Part shown: positions 17,699-22,275 of the stretch, one piece after another | Layout: each line of letters starts with the position of its first letter | Numbering within the stretch: the first letter of the stretch is position 1 | Assembly: GCA_025055355.1 (NCBI GenBank) | Contig: JANWYM010000006.1 | Coordinates: 1-26,772 of the forward strand | Origin: Abditibacteriales bacterium | GTDB taxonomy: Bacteria > Armatimonadota > Abditibacteriia > Abditibacteriales > JANWYM01 | DNA: 26,772 nt | Direction of reading: 5' to 3' | The notes under the pieces: model-generated | Told to the model about the DNA's origin: nothing | The model's input: the letters and a program-made list of their open reading frames with translations, nothing else | The model's database searches: none | Program-made: the position numbers and the translations under genes

Positions 17699-18604
17699 CT
17701 ATCGTGCGCGGAAGCGCGACACTTTCGCCAACTCCTCAAACAACCGCCGCTCTTCCGCCGTTGGATTTTTCGGCACGACGATTCTGAGTTTGACATACAG
17801 GTCGCCGCGTCCGCCGCCGCGTCTGTTCAGCCCCTTTTCCCGCAAGCGCAATCTCTGTCCGCCCTGCGCACCGGCGGGGATGGTCATTTCCACGTTGCCG
17901 TCAAGCGTCGGCACGGTCACTTTCGCGCCCAGTACCGCTTCCCACGGCGCGATGGGCAACTCCATCTCCACATCGTCCCCAGCGACGGTGAAGCGCGGGT
18001 GCGGCAGCAACTTCACGCGCAGCAGCAAGTCGCCTGCCTGCCCGCCGCCGACGCCAGGCTGCCCCTGCCCCGCCAGACGAATGACCGAGCCGTCGCGCAC
18101 GCCGGCGGGGACTTTCACCTCCAACGTCTTACCGCCCACGGAGAGTGACCGCGTGACGCCGTGATGGGCCTCTTCCAACGTCAATGGCAACTCAGCTTCC
18201 ACATCGTTGCCACGCATGGCGAACTCCGTTGCGCGTCCGCCGCGCCGCCCCTTTCTTCCGCCGAACAATGTCTCAAAAAGGTCACCGCCGAAGCCACCCA
18301 TATCCCCGAACAGGTCGCGCAGGTCGCTGAAGTCGCCGCTGGTGCGATACTCCACCCGCACGTTGCCCGGCGCCCAACCAAAGTCCTCGGGGTTGACGCC
18401 CGCCCGCTCAAACTGCTCCCAGTTCGCCCCAAACTGGTCGTATTTTTTGCGCTTCTCAGGGTCGCCCAGCACGGCGTAGGCTTCACTGATTTCCTTGAAC
18501 CTCTCTTCGGCGGCTTTGTTGTGGGGATTCACGTCGGGATGATACTGGCGCGCCAGTTTGCGATAGGCTTGTTTGATTTCCTTATCGGTCGCGTTGCGCG
18601 ACAC
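17699..18604 (-). CDS. DnaJ/CbpA-type co-chaperone with an in-frame stop in the J domain
   Basis: The translatable frame (301 aa from a GTG at 18604) covers most of a J domain (KQAYRKLARQYHPDVNP with the HPD motif; YAVLGDPEKRKKYDQFG), a Gly/Phe-rich linker, and the two C-terminal beta domains of a class B Hsp40. There is no CxxCxGxG zinc finger. Upstream in the same frame is an ATG at 18643 with a perfect AAGGAGGTGA, reading MAAKSKDSNEL, then TGA, then GVSRNAT. This aligns without gaps to the usual KDYYExLGVSRxAT, so TGA replaces the conserved helix-I Leu. Either the gene is inactivated or restarted at GTG, or the base call is wrong. The partner would be DnaK, which is not in the window. Confidence 0.85.
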   Translation of the reverse strand: MSRNATDKEIKQAYRKLARQYHPDVNPHNKAAEERFKEISEAYAVLGDPEKRKKYDQFGANWEQFERAGVNPEDFGWAPGNVRVEYRTSGDFSDLRDLFGDMGGFGGDLFETLFGGRKGRRGGRATEFAMRGNDVEAELPLTLEEAHHGVTRSLSVGGKTLEVKVPAGVRDGSVIRLAGQGQPGVGGGQAGDLLLRVKLLPHPRFTVAGDDVEMELPIAPWEAVLGAKVTVPTLDGNVEMTIPAGAQGGQRLRLREKGLNRRGGGRGDLYVKLRIVVPKNPTAEERRLFEELAKVSRFRAR

Positions 18605-18607
18605 CCC

Positions 18608-18643
18608 TCAAAGTTCGTTGGAGTCTTTGGACTTGGCAGCCAT
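18608..18643 (-). other. Eleven-codon N-terminal piece of the DnaJ-like gene ending in TGA
   Basis: ATG at 18643 opens 11 codons (MAAKSKDSNEL) ending in TGA at 18608-18610. It has an ideal AAGGAGGTGA spaced 7 nt upstream. The GTG start of the remaining 301 codons lies just two codons past the TGA in the same frame, so terminating ribosomes could reinitiate there. Confidence 0.8.
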
Positions 18644-18693
18644 CTGCGGTCACCTCCTTTCCTCCAAAATGGTTAACGGTCAAAGGTTGATGG

Positions 18694-18849
18694 CTAATGA
18701 GGGGGATGATGGCGGTCTCGCACCTCACGCTCTGTGCGAGCGCGATCCTCGCGACTATAAAGAACCATCGCCCCGATGAAAAGGGCAACAATCGCTCCCA
18801 TGACGAAGGTTACCACCAACATGACCAAAACAACGGCGCTGTCCTCCAT
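18694..18849 (-). CDS. Small single-pass membrane protein (51 aa)
   Basis: Reading from ATG 18849 gives 51 codons. A short acidic start (MEDSAV) leads into one long hydrophobic helix at about residues 6-31 (VVLVMLVVTFVMGAIVALF then IGAMVLY), followed by a highly charged tail (SREDRARTEREVRDRHH) ending PPH. The start lies 6 nt past the hspR stop, and its ribosome binding site (GGGAG) is within the last codons of hspR, so translation is probably coupled. A single helix with a basic/acidic cytoplasmic tail is seen in many small regulators and membrane-complex subunits, but I do not recognise a family. Its place between hspR and the dnaJ-like gene suggests a stress-related role by context only. 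Confidence 0.72.
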   Translation of the reverse strand: MEDSAVVLVMLVVTFVMGAIVALFIGAMVLYSREDRARTEREVRDRHHPPH

Positions 18850-18855
18850 TCTTTC

Positions 18856-19251
18856 TCACTCCCGGCCGTCTTCGTGAAAGGCGTTCCTCCTCTCTGGGGG
18901 GAAATCTATCAGCGTGGGAGGGTTTTCCATCCGCGCGCTGAGATGCTGCTGCTCTATCAGACGCCGCAGGCGTTCCCGCTCGGCTTCGAATCTCGCGTTG
19001 ATCTCGTCTATCATTTTCAGCAAACGCAGGATAATCTCCACGCCCGCGAGGTTGACCCCCATATCCCGTGTGAGATGCTGGATGCGACGAGCGCGTTCTA
19101 AGTCAGCATTGGAATACAGTCGCCGATTGCGCTGGCGCTGCGGCTTAATTAGGTTCAGCCGTTCATACAGTCGCAGGGTCTGGGGATGACAGCCCAGCAA
19201 CCGACAGGCGACACTGATGGAATACAGCGGCTCTTGCTGCTCACGTCTCAT
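18856..19251 (-). CDS. hspR: HspR heat-shock repressor (MerR family)
   Basis: This 131-aa protein has the MerR-type winged-helix DNA-binding domain at about residues 8-75: ISVACRLLGCHPQTLRLYERLNLIKPQR (helix-turn-helix, read in pieces here), then NRRLYSNADLERARRIQ and the HspR hallmark DMGVNLAGVEIILRL. A coiled-coil dimer region (MIDEINARFEAERERLRRLIEQQ) follows. HspR represses chaperone genes by binding HAIR sites, with DnaK as co-repressor in studied actinobacteria. A HAIR-type site lies at 21213-21233 ahead of the same gene block, supporting autoregulation. The start at 19251 has GGAGGTGAG upstream. Confidence 0.93.
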   Translation of the reverse strand: MRREQQEPLYSISVACRLLGCHPQTLRLYERLNLIKPQRQRNRRLYSNADLERARRIQHLTRDMGVNLAGVEIILRLLKMIDEINARFEAERERLRRLIEQQHLSARMENPPTLIDFPPERRNAFHEDGRE

Positions 19252-19276
19252 CGCATCTCACCTCCTCCGACCAAGG

Positions 19277-19310
19277 GAACACATAAGAACGTAGGGGAAC
19301 TAAGGAGAAC
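19277..19310. repeat. Four GAAC motifs spaced every 10 bp upstream of hspR
   Basis: GAAC occurs at 19277-19280, 19287-19290, 19297-19300 and 19307-19310. On the coding strand this reads as four GTTC steps, one per helical turn, ending 26 nt before the hspR start codon. The phased spacing suggests a binding array on one DNA face or curved DNA. It could also be chance. Confidence 0.6.
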
Positions 19311-19328
19311 TCAAAGGCCTAAAAGGTA

Positions 19329-19403
19329 TGTAACTATTCAGGTGACTCCTTCTCCTCCCATCGACCGTGCGGCGGGAGGAGTGAACATACCTGAATAGTT
19401 ACA
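19329..19403. mobile_element. 75-bp inverted-repeat element (MITE-like)
   Basis: TGTAACTATTCAGGT (19329-19343) and ACCTGAATAGTTACA (19389-19403) are perfect 15-bp terminal inverted repeats. The 45-nt interior holds a second, imperfect palindrome (CTCCTCCC facing GGGAGGAG). Such a short, non-coding structure with GTAACTATTCAG-like ends resembles a miniature inverted-repeat element mobilised by a transposase elsewhere. No clear target-site duplication is visible. It sits between hsp20 (19452-19877) and hspR and could affect their read-through. Confidence 0.65.
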
Positions 19404-19451
19404 AAAATGCAGAGGGGAGTTTCCCCAGTTCCCCGTCGTTCCTGTCTTTGT

Positions 19452-19877
19452 TTACGCCACCTGCACCTGCACTTTACGCGGCTTGGCGGCTTCGGCTTTA
19501 GGCACTTTGACTTCCAAAATGCCGTTGCGGTAGGTGGCTTCCACCTTCGCGTTGTCCACCGGCACGCCCAAAGTGAAGGAGCGGTAGAACGGTCCGGTGG
19601 CAATCTCCTGCCGATGGTAGTGGCGCTCTTCGGCTTTGCGCTCGCCCCGAATGGTAAGCGTCTCGCCCTCCACATGAACGTCAATGCTTTCGGGGTTCGC
19701 GCCCGGCAGGGCAACGGCAAAGTAGAACTCGCCCGGCGTCTCCCACACATCTACGGGTGGGGTCCACGCCCGCTGGGCAGGCTCCACGCTGCTGTGTCCA
19801 AACACATCGCTGAAAGCACGTGTCATTTCCTCCCGCAGTCGTCCCAAATCCGCAAACGGGTCCCAGTGTTGACGCAT
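19452..19877 (-). CDS. Small heat-shock protein (Hsp20)
   Basis: This 141-aa Hsp20 family protein has an N-terminal arm with DPFADLGRLREEMTRAF, an alpha-crystallin domain at about residues 40-132 (PPVDVWETPGEFYFAVALPG, IDVHVEGETLTIRGERK, and the closing signature NGILEVKVPK) and a short tail. It acts as an ATP-independent holdase. ATG 19877 has GGAGGTGATT upstream. The third hsp20 copy from the promoter, it lies 32 nt after the divergent copy at 19910-20386. It differs from the copy at 20684-21133, so the two are not a recent duplication. Confidence 0.95.
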   Translation of the reverse strand: MRQHWDPFADLGRLREEMTRAFSDVFGHSSVEPAQRAWTPPVDVWETPGEFYFAVALPGANPESIDVHVEGETLTIRGERKAEERHYHRQEIATGPFYRSFTLGVPVDNAKVEATYRNGILEVKVPKAEAAKPRKVQVQVA

Positions 19878-19909
19878 AGCGAATCACCTCCGTTAGGAAA
19901 TTGGTTGCT

Positions 19910-20386
19910 TTAGCCCGCTCGCACGGGAACGCGACGCACCGTCGCAGTGGTCATCCCGCGTTTGGGCAGGCGAATTTCCACCTCTCGGTTACGTGAGAAC
20001 GCTTCAATGCGGCTGGAGTCCACCTCCGGCGGCAGCGGCATTGACCGATAAACGCTGCCCGACACTGCTGCGAAGCGATAATAGCCACGCCCGCGTTCCT
20101 CGCACTGGCGCGATGCGCTGCCGCGCAGAACAAGGGTGTCACCGACGACTGCCACGCTGAAATCGCTGTCGCTGGACAGAGGCAAACGATACCGCAGCAC
20201 GTAGGCATCTCCGCGGTCCACCGTATCCACTCCCCAACCCCACCACGGCATCCCACCCCAGCCCTGCCCCCTCTCGGCGCGTGGGACAAGGCTTGTGACA
20301 CGCCCCCAGCGCTGCCCCTGCCAGCGCTGGATAAAACGCTGCCAGCGGGAACGAATAAAGTCCGTCAGTTTCTTGAAGGTCACCAT
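19910..20386 (-). CDS. Divergent small heat-shock protein (Hsp20-like)
   Basis: This 158-aa protein has an unusual N-terminal arm (about residues 1-50) rich in Trp and Arg (SRWQRFIQRWQGQRWG, then WWGWG). The alpha-crystallin-like domain at about 52-150 keeps the strand pattern (AYVLRYRLPL, DFSVAVVGDTLVLRG, GSVYRSMPLPPEVD). However, the usual closing G-[IV]-L is replaced: NREVEIRLPK here versus NGILEVKVPK and DGILEIRLPK in the neighbours. That site contributes to sHSP dimer and oligomer contacts, so assembly may differ. ATG 20386 has GGAGGTGAGG. It shares the operon with two standard hsp20 genes. Confidence 0.85.
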   Translation of the reverse strand: MVTFKKLTDFIRSRWQRFIQRWQGQRWGRVTSLVPRAERGQGWGGMPWWGWGVDTVDRGDAYVLRYRLPLSSDSDFSVAVVGDTLVLRGSASRQCEERGRGYYRFAAVSGSVYRSMPLPPEVDSSRIEAFSRNREVEIRLPKRGMTTATVRRVPVRAG

Positions 20387-20401
20387 ACCCTCACCTCCAT
20401 C

Positions 20402-20590
20402 TTAGGAGATTAGAGTCGGCACCGTCAACCCCAAAAGGGAAACCTCACTCCACCGATCCGTGCGCCCCTCGTAAGAGGACTCGCCAAAGCACCGACGGCA
20501 CAATAAGAAGTTGCGATGCATCTTCATCCACGGCTTTATGGTGTGAATCGCTTGACCGCACTGCCCGCAAGTGATGAGACTCCGCTTCAT
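20402..20590 (-). CDS. Small zinc-ribbon protein in the sHSP operon
   Basis: This 62-aa protein has two CxxC knuckles, CGQC at residues 8-11 and CRRC at 31-34, spaced as in a four-Cys zinc ribbon. It begins MKRSLITCGQCGQAIHTI and has a C-terminal tail (VSLLGLTVPTLIS). GGAGGTGAATG precedes the ATG. It is 15 nt from the next hsp20 and downstream of the first, so it is very likely co-expressed with them. I do not recognise a family; zinc ribbons can bind nucleic acid or protein, or sense redox state. Confidence 0.75.
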   Translation of the reverse strand: MKRSLITCGQCGQAIHTIKPWMKMHRNFLLCRRCFGESSYEGRTDRWSEVSLLGLTVPTLIS

Positions 20591-20615
20591 GTCTCATTCA
20601 CCTCCACCTGAACGC

Positions 20616-20676
20616 CGTAGGACAAGTTAGCAACTTGTCCTACGCCGCAGGGCGGGGTAATCCCCCGCCCTGCGGC
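20616..20676. repeat. Two back-to-back hairpins after the first hsp20 gene
   Basis: Hairpin 1 (20616-20644): a 13-bp perfect stem beginning CGTAGGACAAGTT with a 3-nt loop. Hairpin 2 (20644-20676): a 14-bp GC-rich stem (GCCGCAGGGCGGGG) with a 5-nt loop. They lie in the 93-nt gap between hsp20 (20684) and the zinc-ribbon gene. Without a T-run they are not classical terminators; they could be repeat elements, RNA-stability elements or partial attenuators that raise the ratio of the first hsp20 to later genes. Confidence 0.85.
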
Positions 20677-20683
20677 GCGACAA

Positions 20684-21133
20684 TTACGCCGACTTCAACT
20701 CAATCTTTTTGGGCTTGCTCTCCTCGCTCTTGGGGAGGCGAATTTCGAGGATGCCGTCCTTGTAAGTGGCGCTGATGTCATCCACCTTAACCCCGCTGGG
20801 AATGGTCAGGCTGCGCGAGAAGGAGCCATAGACGCGCTCCACGCGATGAACAGTCTCGTCCTTATGCTCCTCACTCCGCTCGCGCTTGCCCTGAATGGTC
20901 AGGACGTTATTCTGCAAGGTAACCTCAATGTCGCCCTGTTTGACCCCCGGCGCCTCCAGACGGACGATGTAATCATCTTTCGTCTCGGAGAAGTCGAGGG
21001 CAGGCGCCCACGTGCGCCCGACCTCCCAGCCGCTGAAGAACGGGTCGCGCCACAACTCATCAAATAGACGGTCCATCCGCTCCCGCAGAGAGAGCATCTC
21101 CTCGAACGGCTTCCAACGCGCCAAACCAGCCAT
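20684..21133 (-). CDS. Small heat-shock protein (Hsp20), first gene of the operon
   Basis: This 149-aa Hsp20 has the N-terminal arm WKPFEEMLSLRERMDRLFDELW, the alpha-crystallin domain at about residues 45-140 (PALDFSETKDDYIVRLEAPG, IEVTLQNNVLTIQGKRE, closing DGILEIRLPK) and a Lys/Glu-rich tail. The start is the ATG at 21133 with GAGGAGGTGAGAG upstream; the frame continues open another 33 codons to 21232, but those lie in the promoter. It is directly behind the HAIR/promoter, about 64 nt from the predicted transcription start, and is probably the most strongly heat-induced gene here. Confidence 0.95.
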   Translation of the reverse strand: MAGLARWKPFEEMLSLRERMDRLFDELWRDPFFSGWEVGRTWAPALDFSETKDDYIVRLEAPGVKQGDIEVTLQNNVLTIQGKRERSEEHKDETVHRVERVYGSFSRSLTIPSGVKVDDISATYKDGILEIRLPKSEESKPKKIELKSA

Positions 21134-21203
21134 ATCTCTCACCTCCTCAACAGATTCCCGCCAGCCATCCCTTAGAGATAGCTGGCTGGCTCTTCCACTC
21201 GTT

Positions 21204-21233
21204 ATTATAAAACTTGATAGCAATATTGTCAAG
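21204..21233 (-). promoter_or_regulatory. Heat-shock promoter with HAIR operator
   Basis: On the minus strand: -35 TTGACA (21227-21232), a 17-nt spacer and -10 TATAAT (21204-21209), a full sigma70 consensus. Overlapping the -35 and most of the spacer is the inverted repeat CTTGATA-N7-TGTCAAG (21213-21233). Its outer halves CTTGA-N11-TCAAG match the HAIR consensus CTTGAGT-N7-ACTCAAG bound by HspR. HspR bound here would block RNA polymerase. Confidence 0.85.
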
Positions 21234-21310
21234 TATCATGACAAAAAAACTTTAAACCGTCCCGTTAGCCTGTTTAGTTCCCCTTTGATAAGCCGGGTGC
21301 TAATCAGTAG

Positions 21311-21500
21311 GGCGAGGGGGCTTATGGCTATCAAAGTGCCCACAAACGCGGCTTTTTCGGGCTCGGCTTGACCGTGTTGACCAACGCTTATGGCGTGCCG
21401 TTGGTGTTTGCTCTGTGCCCCGCCAACGAGTCTGACGTCGCCAGGCTACTACAGTTAGTGGGAGGAGAGGAACACACTCAAGTCGGTATGGATCAACGCG
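21311..21500 (+). pseudogene. Transposase fragment (DDE type)
   Basis: The frame starting after TAG (21308-21310) reads YGYQSAHKRGFFGLGLT, VLTNAYGVPLVFAL, then CPANESDVARLLQL. This is the well-conserved middle of IS4/IS982-like DDE transposases (K-x2-x2-FFG-x-K/L...G-P-L/V...A-N-x-S/H-D). The frame continues to a stop at 21544 with no further similarity, and no start codon or C-terminal catalytic part is present. It is a decayed insertion-sequence remnant sitting about 80 nt behind the heat-shock promoter, between it and the metal-efflux genes. Confidence 0.75.
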
Positions 21501-21570
21501 CCCCCCCAAATCATCAGGAACCTCTTGGGGAGTCTGCCGTCTGAAGAGACAGTTCGGAGAGGTTAGGGCG

Positions 21571-22053
21571 ATGCGACGACTGACAGCGACAATTCTGTTG
21601 ACCCTGTTGGTGGCATCGGTGGCGTTGCCGTTGCCTGTGGGGCGATGGGAATGCCTGGATGGAACGCCCTGTCGCTGGACGCCGGAAGGGTTTCACTGCC
21701 CTCTCAAGGCTTCGTCGCAAAACAATCTGCCCAAGTGCTGTCACAAGAAAGTTCAACCTCAGCCGCAGCGTTGTCAGCATGGGCTTCTACCGGTGGTCGC
21801 CCGCCGTCACAATGACGTTGCTGCGGTCAGCGCTCCGCTCCATTGCCGATTCGTCAAGCCCCAAATCGCTCGTCCAGCCGCCGTTCACCAGACGCTTCCT
21901 CATCCCTCCTGTGAGACCGTTGCGATTCTTCTCCCTCTTAGCGACCTCAGTTTTTTGCCTCCTGTCGTCATCACTTTACCGCGTGAGGATTCCTTCGCCT
22001 ATCCTCGCGAGGATTCCCCTCCCCGCGCCAGCCGCGCGCCGCCGCGCGCTTAA
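21571..22053 (+). CDS. Exported Cys-containing protein of unknown function
   Basis: This 160-aa protein has a strong Sec signal: MRRL, then a hydrophobic stretch at about 5-20 (TATILLTLLVASVALPLP), with a likely cleavage site near residues 18-24. The mature part has several Cys and His residues, mostly in the first half (WECLDGTPCRW, FHCPLK, KCCHKK, RCQHG), and a Pro/Arg-rich, low-complexity C-terminus (PREDSFAYPREDSPPRAS). Such Cys/His clustering would suit metal binding or disulfide formation, fitting its place just before the metal-efflux genes, but that is inference. Ribosome binding site GAGAGGTTAGG. I do not recognise a family. Confidence 0.62.
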   Translation: MRRLTATILLTLLVASVALPLPVGRWECLDGTPCRWTPEGFHCPLKASSQNNLPKCCHKKVQPQPQRCQHGLLPVVARRHNDVAAVSAPLHCRFVKPQIARPAAVHQTLPHPSCETVAILLPLSDLSFLPPVVITLPREDSFAYPREDSPPRASRAPPRA

Positions 22054-22094
22054 CTCCCCCCTTTCATTATTTCATCGCCACACGAAAACGTAGC

Positions 22095-22112
22095 GCCCCG
22101 ACAAATCGGGGC
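22095..22112. repeat. Small hairpin between the exported protein and the fusion protein
   Basis: GCCCCGA (22095-22101) pairs with TCGGGGC (22106-22112) around a 4-nt loop, and a GTAGC precedes it. No T-run follows, so it is not a strong terminator. The 222-nt gap (22054-22275) shows nothing else. Confidence 0.6.
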
Positions 22113-22275
22113 AGAGCCGGGGTAGATGCGTCACGTTGCCGACGGCACTCTTCCGGCGTTGTTGATGCGTTACGCTCCATCAAAGATACCACGGATGCAA
22201 TGGGTGAACCCAGATATGGGCTTCCCATCCTATCCGCGTCTGTCCATTGAATCAGTGGCATCTTCGGAGGATAAA

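Noticed and set aside
18608..18610. TGA read as selenocysteine or as a reassigned codon
   Set aside because: The position is a conserved Leu and not Cys, no SECIS-like hairpin is evident just after it, and TGA serves as a normal stop for other genes here (for example hspR and the TPR gene).
19277..19403. CRISPR array or leader
   Set aside because: The phased GAAC motifs and inverted repeats are too short and lack spacer-repeat structure.
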